Of a stretch of DNA of 64,000 nucleotides, positions 11,218 to 21,650 are shown piece by piece (within the stretch, counting starts at the first letter, position 1; each line of letters opens with the position of its first letter). Made by a program: the position numbers and the translations under genes. The DNA is from Eutreptiella sp. 'Long Island Sound 2002'. Its lineage: Eukaryota; Euglenozoa; Euglenophyceae; Eutreptiales; Eutreptiaceae. Where the stretch lies: contig OZ038402.1 of assembly GCA_964036045.1 (NCBI GenBank), forward strand, positions 10,235,013 to 10,299,012, in the 5' to 3' direction. The notes under the pieces are model-generated. The model had not been told where the DNA came from. It was given only the letters and a program-made list of their open reading frames with translations, and searched no databases.

Positions 11218-12112
11218 GTTGTCTAGGCGTCGCCATGGTGGCGCGCTGCCCTGGAGGTTGTGCTGTGGCGACGCACTCGTGAGTTGGCGGCACCACGGTG
11301 GTGCTCCGCCATCGTTGTCGCGGCACATTGGCGCTTGGCTGTTGGGGCGGTGCGTCTTTGGTGCTCTGCCCTGGAGGTCGCGCCACGACGGCGTACGTCT
11401 ACGGCGAAGGCACCACGGCGGTGTCCTGCCATTGAGCCTGGTGGCTGGGCGAGGCGGTGAGGACCGCCGAAGTCACGCGAGGCGGTGAGCACCGCCGACG
11501 ACAAAGCACCCCTGCACGAGGTGTCACGGTTGGCGGAGCGCCAGGTGCAGACCCAACAATGGTGCCTCGAATATTGGCCTGGAGGAAACACCATGGCAAG
11601 GCTGGCGCAAACGGTCCACGGGTCTGGGCGGCGCCACGGTGGCGCTCTGTACCGGAAACCGCGCCACGACGGCGCACGGGCATGTTGGCGGCACAACGAT
11701 TGTGCTCTGTCACTGAGCCGGCGCCATGACAACGCACGGGCGTTCGGTCGGCGCCGCGACGGCGTTCTGCCCCGGAGGTCGCGCCGCTACGGCGTACCCG
11801 GGCGTTGGCGGCACCACGGTGGCGCCCTGCGACTGTGCTGGGGTCACATTGGCGCACTGCTCTCCGGGTGGTGCCACGGTGTCGCACGGCCCTAGAGGAG
11901 GCGCAGCAATGGCATACTTGTACGTCAGCTGCGCCACGATGGCGCACGTGCACGCTAGCGGCACCACGATGGCGCTTCGCCACGGGACTGACGCCACGGC
12001 GGCGTAGGGCTGTCTGGGCAGTGCCACGATGGCGCTCAGCCCCGAAGATCGTGCCACGGCGGCGCACGTATTCGTCGACGGCACCACGGTGGTACCCTGC
12101 CAGTGAGCCGGC
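11218..12112. repeat. Minisatellite of about 60-bp dimeric units with near-palindromic cores
   Basis: Units of roughly 30 bp alternate in two forms, giving a period near 60 bp. Each half centres on an inverted repeat such as GCGCCACGGTGGCGC or GGCACCACGGTGGTGCC. The spacers alternate between a CTGCCCYGGAGG-like and an ACGNGYGTTGGCG-like sequence. About 30 cores are present, diverged from one another, often with compensating changes. In RNA each core could form a short stem. Predicted proteins from either strand (His/Arg/Gly-rich, period about 10 residues) simply reflect the DNA repeat. Confidence 0.8.
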
Positions 12113-12183
12113 GCGTGAAGGGGGAGCGTGGGTGAGCCTGGGCGGCTGGGAACCTCGGGGGGTGGCAGGGATGGGCCCTGGGC

Positions 12184-12240
12184 TGACGCGGGTGAGTGAG
12201 CGAGTGAGTGAGTGAGCGAGTGAGTGAGGGAGTGCGTGAG
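12184..12240. repeat. GAGT/GAGC tetranucleotide run
   Basis: A short array of GAGT and GAGC units sits inside the non-autonomous element, between the hairpin minisatellite and the conserved LINE 5' block. Confidence 0.8.
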
Positions 12241-12331
12241 TAAACACGTGGCCGTTGCCTGGCTGTGCTTGTGGGCAATCCGTCCCACAGCTACCATCCT
12301 GGGGGTTTTTATCCTGGTGCCAGGCCACCAG

Positions 12332-12453
12332 ATATCGAGCAGGTGCACTGTGTGTGGCAGTGGTGCATCTGCCCCTCACAGGCTGCACCTCTGGCCCAGG
12401 GAGGAGTCCTGAGTCCTGGACGGGTGGCGGGCGGGGTGGGCCCGGCCTGACGA
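12332..12453. other. Spacer between the non-autonomous element and the microsatellite
   Basis: About 120 bp of GC-rich sequence without an ORF or a match elsewhere in the window. It may be part of the non-autonomous element's own 5' end or a flanking remnant. Confidence 0.3.
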
Positions 12454-12732
12454 GGTGCGGTGTGGTGCGGTGCGGTGCGGTGCGGTGCGGTGTGGTGCGG
12501 TGCGGTGCGGTGTGGTGCGGTGCGGTGTGGTGTGGTGTGGTGCGGTGCGGTGTGGTGCGGTGCGGTGCGGTGTGGTGCGGTGCGGTGGAGTGCGGTGCGG
12601 TGCGGTGCGGTGCGGTGCGGTGCGGTGTGGTGCGGTGGAGTGCGGTGCGGTGCGGTGTGGTGCGGTGCGGTGTGGTGCGGTGTGGTGCGGTGCGGTGCAG
12701 TGCGGTGCAGTGCGGTGCGGTCCGGTGCGGTG
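12454..12732. repeat. Degenerate GGTG(C/T)n microsatellite
   Basis: This tract is mostly GGTGC with GGTGT and GGAGT variants. It separates the non-autonomous element from the 3' end of LINE copy 2. Open frames on both strands are artefacts of the 5-bp unit. Confidence 0.92.
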
Positions 12733-13143
12733 AGGAGGAGGAGGAGGAGGAGGAGCGCCTGCCGCGGTCCCACGTACGGTGAGCCTTGGCGTCGTCCCTC
12801 GGGGGCCCCACGCAGGCTCTGCCGAGGGAGTCCTCCGTCTTACCTCCGCTAGAGTAAGACGAATCTCGTCGCACACCTGAGAACGCTCCTCCCAGCAGGC
12901 CGTCTGGGTCACAACGTCAGTGTACGACAACGCTACGGTTCGATCTGCTCTCCGGTCCCGGCCACCAACCGCTCCGACCTGTCCTGGATCCACCCGAGTC
13001 AGCGTTCCAAGATCAACGGGCACGGAAGATGTGGGTCTCCCGGGGCATCACCTCCGACTTGGAACGCCGCCAGACAAGGAGTGCGGTCCGGCACGACTGC
13101 GCGCTGCACCGGAGCGGTCCGGGCGCGTGAGGTCGAGGACGGG
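12733..13143 (-). other. 3' untranslated region of LINE copy 2
   Basis: Sequence after the ORF2 stop (TGA 13,144-13,146), closely similar to the same region in copy 1 and the non-autonomous copy. It contains the segment of about 52 bp that copy 1 has lost. Confidence 0.6.
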
Positions 13144-15971
13144 TCACGGGCTGGGACAAGGCCACGGGGCGGGCCGTCCCAGGGCCACCTGCATGTCCTT
13201 GAAGACCGTGCGGGGTCCTTGGGAAGCTGCAGTGAGGATGGCCGAGAACGCGGAATGTAGTGCGGCACACCACGAGGGGATCACATCTCCACAGAGGCCG
13301 GCCTCCAGGCTCCGTCCATTGCCACCGTAATGGATGGCCCAGAGGCGGCGTCGACCCGGGAGATGGGGGGCAAGCCCGTGCCGTCCGAGACTGTCCAAGA
13401 TGATCACGTCATGGGCTTTCAGCTCGATCTCCTGCCGCACGGCCGGCGGCAACTGGTTCGTCTCGTTGTACACATACAGGACGCGGTACGGACTGCGCTT
13501 GTTCCGGGTGGAGATGGCGGACTTCACCTTAGGGGCCAGAGTCCTAGGAGGACGTCCCAGGCCGGCCACCTGCCCGAACCGGGCGTTGGGGCCCAGTTGG
13601 CAACGTGATACCACTCTGGTGGTGGGTTGTTGGCGAGGGACTGGTTCACGGGGACCCGCGGCAGGGGGGAGAAGTGGTCGGCAAGAGGTAGGACAGGCAC
13701 CGCGTGCCGCTTATGTAGGAGGACGGTAGTGAGAACGACGTCGCAGAGCAGGCGACGGAGACGCGCAGGACGTAGACCTCTGTGCAGCAGGGCATCCCTG
13801 TGTGGCGTGGAGACGGCTCCGAGACGACCAATAGTGTAGGTTGCGATGGTGTGGTGGGCCGGGGAGCCATCCACAGCCAGCATGAACGGCTCGTCCCCCC
13901 AAAGGACGAGGGTGCCCCAAGCAGTGGGCGTACAGTGGCGCCAGGCATGGCACCTCTGAGAGAGTCGGGCCGCAAGCCACCGATGGTAGTGGGCGCGGAT
14001 GAGCGGGTCTAGCGGGCATGAGAGGATGTGGTCCCCGGAGGCGGGCATGTTGCAGAGGGGGCAGGGCGCGTCCCTCGGGGGGAACAGGGAGAGGCGGATG
14101 CCGGTGACCGTGAGGTGGTCCCCCCATGTGATGAGGCCGTGGCTGACGACGTTGGCGTACTCGTTGAGGGCGGGGTGGCGCTGAGGCGGGGGGGACGCAG
14201 AGTAGGCGTGGTGGGAGGCGAGCAAGGCGCGGCGCGCGTGGGGCACGGCGTCAGGGACCTGGAGGCCCGCGTGGGAGAAGCAGACGCGGGGTTGTTGTAG
14301 GGGGCCGAGCCATCCCACGGCGTCTGGGCAGGTGTCTGCAGCTCGCCCTGCCGCCTCGTCTACCTGGTCCAGCAGGGCATCGAGCCAGGTGCCGGCGATA
14401 TGAGAATAGAGGTGACGGGGAGGGGCGTGACCGTGGGCCATGTCGCGACACGATCTTATGAGATCTCCTTGTAGCGAGTCCTCTGGCTCGCGGCGCCCTT
14501 CCTGCGCTATGATGTACCCTTTGCAGTCCGCAAAGTGCCACGCACCGGATCGGAAGCCGATGGCAGGGTCGGCTGAAGGCCCCCTGGCGGCGAGGGCCAC
14601 CCATGCCGTGTACAGCTCCGCCGTGTAGGCGTTGTCCAGCCTCAAGGGGATGGGGACGGGGTATATCTGGTACCGGAGGGTGACGGGGCAGAACACCGCC
14701 ACTGCCCCGCCGCAGCGCCGGGTCTTCGGGCACCACGACGCGTCGTGGAGGATCCCCTAGTTCTCAGGGAGCCAGGAGAACGTGGGGACTGTCGCAGTCA
14801 CCGCTTGGCAGCGCCTAACCGGGGGGGCGGTGCCGACCGGCGGAGTGGGGCGGGGCGAGGCCCGGGGCCACCCCTTCCGTCGCGCGTCCTCTGTACTGCG
14901 GTGGCCTGCAAGCATCCACGCATGGGTGTCCTGGACCTCGAGTCCGGGTGACGACAGGGCCAGCACATGAGGGGCGTGGTGTGGCAGATGGCAGTCAGGG
15001 GGCAAGTGGATGGCGATTTCGCACTGGTGGCGCAGGGCGACAAACAGATCGTGGTCCGTGGGGTGTGCGGTGCACCGGAGCCCGAGCTCTGAGGTGAGGC
15101 AGGGCTGGGAAGGATGGAACCGCCAGAGGGCAGTCAGGAGCCCGTGGCGCGTGGACCGGCAGACCAGGGGGTTGGGGTGGTTCAGGTGCCGGACGTAGAC
15201 GCCGAAGAAGTTAGCAAACCCAACGACCGGCGCCGGGGGGATTCCGACTCCCCCTTCGGGGACCTCGCGGAGGAAGTGAGCAGAGGCGGAGAGGGCCCAC
15301 CCAGCGGTGGCGCGCATGGCCGAGGCGGTCATGGCGTCCAGCACGCGCAGGGCCCCGTAGGAGGGGGGGCGGACACTGGTAAACCAGTTGACCGTCCCAT
15401 GACAGGAGCCGGCGGCGGTGGAGTGCTGGTTCAGCTTGCGGTCCACGGCTGCGGGGAGGGCGCGAGGCAGGCCTCGCATCCACTTGCGAAGGTGCCGGTG
15501 GTGGTACGTGGCCGCTATCGCCAAGACACTGGCCCGGGTGAGGCCTGTGGCTGTGATGGAGACACGGCTGTGTAGGGATTGTGGGAGGACCACGTGGTGG
15601 TGCTCGGGCAAGATGAAAGAGGTGGGTGGCAGGCCCTTGCGGCAGAGCTGCAACTGATGGGAGCCCGCCACCTGCACACAGTGCACGGCGCCCACTAACG
15701 ACAGAACGTCACGGGGCCAGGGGTCTGCCCCGCTGCACGCCCGGTAGTAGTGCACACCCACCGGCAGGTGCAGGCACATTTCGAGGGCGTAGGGGGGCGT
15801 GATGAACTGGGCAGTGCCTGGGGCCGGCACCGGCACCAGGCCCCACTCTCTGGGGGGGGAGCTGGGAGTGTACGCGCCCAGGTGCAGGTCCCGGACGTGG
15901 GGGACGCCGTCGAGGTGGGAGTGGCGGAGCTGAGACACGGCGTCAGGGATGTCCTCGTTGCGCCCCGCCAT
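13144..15971 (-). pseudogene. LINE copy 2 ORF2, deletion derivative
   Basis: ATG at 15,969-15,971 lies 8 nt after the ORF1 TAA (15,980-15,982), which suggests translation by termination-reinitiation. The first 190 or so residues match the N-terminal extension of copy 1. The reading then jumps, near 15,405, to the region after the palm of the reverse transcriptase, so the endonuclease and catalytic motifs A-C are missing. A TAG at 14,757-14,759 replaces a Tyr codon of copy 1. RNase H, the C-x2-C-x7-H-x3-C finger (about 14,027-14,075) and part of the C-terminal region follow. A deletion near 13,540 shifts the frame, and the true frame resumes in 13,144-13,530. The protein is not functional as read. 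Confidence 0.75.
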
Positions 15972-15979
15972 GTCCCGGG

Positions 15980-18952
15980 TTACCGGTCTCGCGGATGCCG
16001 ACCGAAGTACGGCTGGTAGCGGTGGGGGTCGGCTGGGGGGCTCCAGGGCGGGGGAGCGTAGGGGTTGTGGGCCATGGCCACCCGGGGGTCGTGGGGGTCC
16101 CCCGAGTACGGGTAGGGCTGGAGCGGGGCTGCTGCATGGTGGTCGTGGCGGCTGGAATGCGCCTGGGGTTCATCGCGGTACGTACTGTCGCGGCGATGGC
16201 CTGGGCTGCGGCGGCGGGACGGGGACCGGTCCGAGCGGCGGGGGCTGTACCTGCGCTGATATTTGGAGTCTGGTTCTCCGTCCGATCCTGACGTTGCCGT
16301 AAGGTCCACCTGATCGTCAGGGTCCCGTGGACGGCGCTGCTTCCCGCGGCTTCCCCGATGAGTCTTCCGGGGCGGATGGTCTCGGTCAGGGTCAGGCACC
16401 CCGGGCGTGAACGGTTGCTTCTTCGATTCGGCCCATGTCACTCGCCAGCCACGAGCCGTGTGCTGCCTGGTCAGTCGCATGCCTCGTTCGTACTCTGCTG
16501 GTCGGATTCCGACAATCGTGAACTTGGATGTATGGTTCAATTGTTCTTCAGTAATGGAGGAAAGGCCTGCACCAAATTTATCCCGAAGGATACCACCGAG
16601 GAGTCCTGCATCAACTTCACCGGACGGCGGATCGTCGACTTCTTGCCAGCCGACCCACAGGGCTTTCGAGAAAACTTGCGGATCAATTTTTTGGGGCGTA
16701 TACCCCTTCTTTTTCGCTGCGCCCTGTGCCTGGTTGGCGGCTGCAGCTTCTGCTGGGGAGGTGGCTGGGCCGTCAGAAACCCGTTGGACTGCAGGGGGGT
16801 TGGAGAGGAAGGAGCGCAGGACTTCCGCGATGCCGGGCAGGCTGGGCACGTGGCTGTGGATCCAGGCCCACTGTTCCCGAATCGGCGACTGCGGGAGGGT
16901 GTTGACGTTCGCGCCGTACTGGCGGAAGAGCTGGAGGTGGAGCGCGTGCGCAACCTCGTCCTCACAGCCCTTGGGGATCTCCGGGATCCACTCCAGCAGG
17001 GAGGTCAGGGCGGCATCAGCAGGCGACGGCACAGACGGCGGCGGCTGGGCAGGCGCGCCCGATGCCCGAAAAGCAGAGACCGCCCTCGGCTTAGGGATCG
17101 GGTGCGGGACAGCGAACGACAATTCGGGTGCACGCGCAGGGGTCTCCGGGACCGGCACGGCGCCTGGCGCGGCCATAGCCCTACGGAGGACATCGGCCAA
17201 CTCCTCGAGGTTGGGTGCCTGGGGCGAGGTGAGAACTGCTGCGGCGAGTATGACCGGCACGAGGACCAGGAACTGCTGAGAGCCGGGGGGAGGCAGCTCG
17301 AATGAAGCCGGAACGGTACTGCGCACGGCGTTGGCGAACGTTGGCGGCGTGGACTGGAGGCCGTGGAGTCTGGTGGCGATGGACAGGAAAGGGGGAACCG
17401 ACCTGATGAAGTTGTTGAGCCGAACGGCTTCGGCCTGCCGCTGTGCCGCGGCGCAACGCTGGGCCTGCTGCTGGGCATTATCTCGTTCGGTGCGCACCAT
17501 GTCCAGATCCCGCGTGAGGGACTCCAGGTCGCTCCGTGCCACGGCCAGCTCCCGCTGTTGGGCCTCGTACTCGTCATGCAATTGAGCGTAGTCGGTGGAG
17601 TAGGCCGTGACATCCAGGTCCGGGACGAAAGGCTCCCCCACCTGGGAGGGACTGGGGGGGGCCGACCCGACGGCCGGGGCCGGTGACTCCGGAGGCGTGG
17701 GGTCCGCGGCAGCCGGTGGTACCTGGGAGGCAGGCTCTGGGAGATTGAAAGAAAGCCTTGTCTGTTCGGGCAACAGTGATGAAGGCGATGGTTCGGACCC
17801 CGAAGGGGTGGGCTTGCCTTGGGCCTTGTACAGGGCTGACGCTGGGGTGAACGCCGTCGTGGCGAACAGAGTGCCGGCGGGGCTGGGCGCTGCTTGCCCT
17901 TTGGTGAGGTAAGGCGCGTGGCTGGGCGGTGTGAGCGGGGGCGGGTTGGCGGTGTCGGCGATGCCGGCCTGCAGCAGGGCGAAAGTGGGGGCTGTGGCCT
18001 AGGAGTGCTCGCCAGCCTGCTCGATCTGATGTAGCAGCTCCACGCTGCGGATCGGCAGGACCGAGCATTCGAGCAGCGGCCGCAGCTGTTCGGGGGTCCA
18101 CATGCCCTTGTTGGCGAGGGCGGGGGGCGTGGGAACCGGGGCTGGCGTGTACTGCCCTGTGAGGCAGACGGAGGAGGCCCACGCCAGGAGTCCGAACTTC
18201 AGCGGGACGAGGTCTGCCGTCGGGATATGGGCTGCCTGCAGGACCGCATGCACGTCGTTGGGCAGCGCCCAAAAGGCCGCAACTACCTCTCGGGTGCGGA
18301 GGCGGTCCCATGACGGTCTGAGGTGGGGGGCAAGGAACTGGCTGATGGGTTTGTGGATCTTGTGGGAGACCTTCTGGCTTTGGATGTCTGGAGGGACGGC
18401 AGTGTCGACGGGCGGCGGCTGTTCGCGGGCTGTGTACAGGCCCTTGAAGACTTGGCTGCGGAGGCGTGACGCTGAGATTGGAGCATGGCTTGGGCTCCAC
18501 CGCGCGACGAGTGCCGCTGCGAGGGCCTCAGGGTCCTTGGAGACATACTCCAGCAGTGGGCCTCCTTGTACCAGCGACAGGGGGACGTGTTCGATGACCT
18601 TCGTGTCAGACGGGCCTGCGGCGACTGTTACGGTGGCTGTGAGCAGGAGCCCCCGCGGCGTCCACACCCCCGTCACAGCTGTAATAGCCTGGATGTCGCC
18701 GTTGGCAGCCGTCCATCGCAGGGCATCACACAAGTCAGCCAGGGCGGGGTCGGTGGCCTGGATAGCTGTATCTGCTGCTTCCAGTGCGTCATCCTTCAGC
18801 ATGTCCAGCTCTCGCAGGAGACGGTCAGCATCTTCGGACTGGGCGATGTCCATCAGAAACATGGGGAACGGCCCCCGACGAATGGCGCCGCCTCGACCGG
18901 TGTCGGGGGCGGGAGAGGGGGTGTCCTGGGACGGTGTTGAGCGGTCTGACAT
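15980..18952 (-). pseudogene. LINE copy 2 ORF1, nearly intact with one internal TAG
   Basis: An open frame of 990 codons runs from ATG 18,950-18,952 to TAA 15,980-15,982, broken only by TAG at 17,999-18,001, where copy 1 has a Trp codon. The start is chosen because it is the first ATG in the region that both copies share. The frame also stays open upstream to 19,327, but that part is not conserved. The first third is predicted globular, then comes a Pro-rich linker, a coiled-coil stretch near 17,420-17,600, a hydrophobic Pro-containing segment and an Arg/Ser-rich basic tail (about 15,990-16,400). By family analogy it binds element RNA. Confidence 0.75.
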
Positions 18953-19727
18953 GGTAGGCTGTGGCAAGAAAAGAGCGGGTGGCCTGTGGCCGCAATGCGT
19001 CGGGGGGGGGGAGCAGATCGAGGTGTTGGTAAACGGAGGTGCACTGACTGCATAGGCAGCCCCAATCGGATGGGACGCGCAAAAGAGAAACAAGGGGTAC
19101 CACGAGCGTGGCCATAGTGTGACGAAACAAAGAGCATGGCGCGATGGCGCGGAGTAACATGGGGCCGCCTGGCGGACCGGGTCGGTGAGCGGGGGTCCCA
19201 GGACACACAGAGCGGGAGTGCGAGGGGAGCACCGCACTGGCGCGTGGTGCTGCAACCCTAGTGGCGCACGGGGGAGAGGGGCCCCACGTTGGGACGACGA
19301 ATCGGACGACTGATGATACCCCTGCACAAGGCGTCACGCTTGAGCGGCGGATACGTCGAATGCAGTCCCCGTCGCGGCTCCCCGCGTAGCGGCCTGGAAG
19401 ATTGCCACGGCGAGGTCGACGTCTTGCCAGAGCCGAACTTAGAACGACGTGCCCACTGTGAGCAGGAAACGGCCAGCAAGGGGGAGGGACGCACTTGAGG
19501 TGCGGCACTCAGCCCTTGGAGACACGGGATGAAGAGGGAGAGAGAGAGTGCACCATACGGGTGGAGTTGAGCGGAGAGGGGGCCACGATGGCAGAGCTGA
19601 GTCACGTGGTGGCACGACTATCACGACGATTCACGACTGGTTTCGAGCGTGGCAGTGCGTGTAGGCAATCCGTCCTACAGCTACCATCCTGAGGGTTTTT
19701 AGACTAGTGCCAGGTCACCAGGGTGAG
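18953..19727 (-). other. 5' untranslated region of LINE copy 2
   Basis: This is homologous to 9,890-10,663. The parts nearest the 5' end (19,310-19,727) are the most alike, including a TAAAAACC motif near 19,700. No conserved ORF. Confidence 0.5.
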
Positions 19728-20478
19728 GTGCGGTGTGGTGCGGTGCAGTGCGTTGCGGTGTTGTGCAGTGCGGTGCGGTGCGGTGCGGTGCGGTGCGGTG
19801 CGGTGCGGTGCAGTGCAGTGCGGTGCAGTGCGGTGCGGCGCAGTGCGGTGCGGTGCGGTGCGGTGTGGTGTGGTGTGGTGTGGTGTGGTGTGGTGTGGTG
19901 CTTTGCGGTGCGGTGTGGTGTGGTGTGGTGTGGTGTGGTGTGGTGTGGTGTGGTGTGGTGTGGTGTGGTGTGGTGTGGTGTGGTGTGGTGTGGTGTGGTG
20001 TGGTGTGGTGTGGTGTGGTGTGGTGTGGTGTGGTGTGGTGTGGTGTGGTGCGGTGTGGTGTGGTGCGGTGCGGTGCGGTGCTGTGCAGTGCAGTGCAGTG
20101 CGGTGCGGCGCAGTGCGGTGCGGTGCGGTGTGGTGTGGTGTGGTGTGGTGTGGTGTGGTGTGGTGTGGTGTGGTGCTTTGCGGTGCGGTGTGGTGTGGTG
20201 TGGTGTGGTGTGGTGTGGTGTGGTGTGGTGTGGTGTGGTGTGGTGTGGTGTGGTGTGGTGTGGTGTGGTGTGGTGTGGTATGGTGTGGTGTGGTGTGGTG
20301 CGGTGTGGTGTGGTGTGGTGTGGTGTGGTGTGGTGGTGCGGTGCAGTGCGGTGTGGTGTGGTGTGGTGTGGTGTGGTGTGGTGTGGTGTGGTGTGGTGTG
20401 GTGTGGTGCGGTGCGGTGCGGTGCGGTCCAGTGCGATGCGGTGCGGTGCGGTGCGCTGTGGTGAAGTGCGGTGCGGTG
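19728..20478. repeat. Degenerate GGTG(T/C)n microsatellite, right tract
   Basis: About 750 bp of GGTGT/GGTGC units with rarer variants. A CTTTGCGGTG variant occurs at 19,901 and again near 20,176, and a GGCGCAGTG variant near 19,837 and 20,107, so a block of about 270-275 bp is duplicated. It borders the 5' end of LINE copy 2 on one side and unique sequence on the other. Confidence 0.95.
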
Positions 20479-20818
20479 CGCCAAAGGCGGTGTTACCGAA
20501 TGGCAATGGCCGGAGTGTGTTGCGCACCTGCAGCAGAGGGACGTCACTCTCTCTGGCGCCGGGCGGTTACTGTCTAGGGCTGCTCTAGGGACGCCCTGCC
20601 GCTCTGCTGGATGATGCTACCAAAGTTCTCGTTGGCAGGCGTCTTCCCTCCTGACAGCCCTTCCCCTACCTGACCTCATTCCACATCCAGTAAGCCCCAG
20701 GTCATGAAGTGTAGAGGGTGCTTTCCACCCAATCTGATGTGGGAAACTGTAGCACAGGGCGAACTTTGAGATGAGTGTTGTCTGAGTCTTGTTTGAATTT
20801 GATCTGAGTTTTGTCTGA
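20479..20818. other. Unique non-coding stretch right of the microsatellite
   Basis: No ORF with coding character, no recognised repeat. It ends with the TGA target-site duplication of the MITE that follows. Confidence 0.4.
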
Positions 20819-21194
20819 AGGGGAATGTTTGCCCGGCGCGCGCCCAGCGCATGCCCGGCGCGCTACCTTTGTATTAAGTATGCAATCTCTAGCCCCAAGT
20901 GGATCCTCACCTCGGGAAGTCCCCCAAGTGAACCGCACCAGACCGCAAACCTTCCGTGCAAGGCACCTTGCATAAGCCGAAATATGAGAATTCAACAACA
21001 CAAAATGTCACTCCCACCACTTCCAACCACCACCCTTGCCATCATCATAAATTGGGTGCAAAGGATGGGCCAGATTCTTAGACACGGCGAGATGGTTCTC
21101 CAGATTGTTTGGTGAGGTGGGTCAAAAACAGGCACAGGTGGGGAATGGTCAAAAAAAGATGCCCGGCATGCGCCCAGCACGCTAATACTCCCCC
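20819..21194. mobile_element. Harbinger-type MITE (376 bp, no ORF)
   Basis: Terminal inverted repeats begin GGGGAATGTTTGC on the left and, read from the other strand, GGGGAGTATTAGC on the right. GC-rich CGCGCG-type palindromic sequence follows inside each end. A TGA triplet flanks both ends (20,816-20,818 and 21,195-21,197), fitting a 3-bp target-site duplication. The same end type bounds the transposase-bearing element at 47,534-48,313, so that family could have mobilised it. No coding capacity. Confidence 0.6.
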
Positions 21195-21287
21195 TGAGCT
21201 TGGCCTGAGTCTTGTCAGAGTTTTGTCGGATGGCCCCGAAGAGACCGGCGCTGAGCGGCAGCCCACACCCCCTTCACCGCCACATAC

Positions 21288-21470
21288 AATGCCATTTGTC
21301 TCCGGGCCCCCGCTGGGGCCCAGGGAGGCGACGAGGTCCTGGTAGTACACCGGCAGCGGGTCCACGGAGGTGGCCACGTACACGTGGAGGTCCCGCTTGT
21401 ACACCAGCACCCAGTGCACCAGCAGCAGCCACGGCGGCGGGCAGCTGAGGTAGTTCTCGAGGTCCTGCCC
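21288..21470 (-). CDS. Candidate internal exon, unknown protein (part 2)
   Basis: About 61 codons with coding-like composition lie between a CTGCAG/GG acceptor (AG at 21,471-21,472) and a possible donor GTATGT at 21,282-21,287; another GTGAAG donor lies a few codons on. The residues include aromatic and hydrophobic runs unlike the poly-Pro noise around them. The reading enters in phase 0, which fits joining to the exon at 26,072-26,342, which ends in phase 0. I recognise no family. A dispersed repeat lies just upstream in the putative intron. Confidence 0.35.
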
Positions 21471-21557
21471 CTGCAGCACGGCCGGGCCACGATGGGGAAG
21501 GGGGCAGGTGCATGGCCCAGGGGTGTGGGGGGCAGACCCCGTCCCCCTGTAACGCTG

Positions 21558-21650
21558 AAGGGGGGGGGGGGGGGGGAGGCTGGCACAAGGCCTTGGTGGT
21601 TGGCTCTGTTGGCCTGTGGCGGCGCCTATTGGCCTCTCGCCCTTGAACCT
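21558..21650. repeat. Dispersed repeat A, copy 1
   Basis: A poly-G run is followed by a GGCACAAGGCCT-like block and then GGCGCCTATTGGCCTCTCGCC. The same order is seen at 25,330, 25,810 and 26,406. Confidence 0.7.

Larger units (their letters stand above)
10704..12331 (-). mobile_element. Non-autonomous LINE derivative with a hairpin minisatellite core
   Basis: The low-coordinate end (10,704 to about 11,090) matches the 3' ends of both long copies, including the (TCC)n run. The high-coordinate end (about 12,240-12,331) matches their 5' ends. All coding sequence between is missing, replaced by about 0.9 kb of tandem hairpin-forming units and a short GAGT-type run. Both sides face the GGTG(T/C) microsatellite, though 123 bp of other sequence lies on the 5' side. 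It looks like an element mobilised by the proteins of the long copies. That relation is inferred from shared ends only. Confidence 0.65.
12733..19727 (-). mobile_element. LINE-type retrotransposon, copy 2 (internally deleted)
   Basis: This is the same family as the copy at 1,200-10,663, in the same orientation, with the same (TCC)n 3' end and the same 5' end against the microsatellite. It is shorter because the segment from the ORF2 N-terminal extension to the reverse transcriptase thumb (about 2.5 kb in copy 1) is gone. ORF1 is nearly intact. It therefore cannot reverse transcribe by itself. Confidence 0.85.

Noticed and set aside
11218-12112. CRISPR array
   Set aside because: Units are contiguous palindromic repeats without unique spacers of constant length, and the setting is eukaryotic.
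11399-12874. 491-residue His/Arg-rich protein
   Set aside because: It spans the minisatellite, a LINE end and the microsatellite; no single gene would cross these borders.
19699-20588. Long ORFs of His-Thr-Ala-Pro and Trp-Cys-Gly-Val repeats on both strands
   Set aside because: Same cause: microsatellite translation with no conserved start or end.
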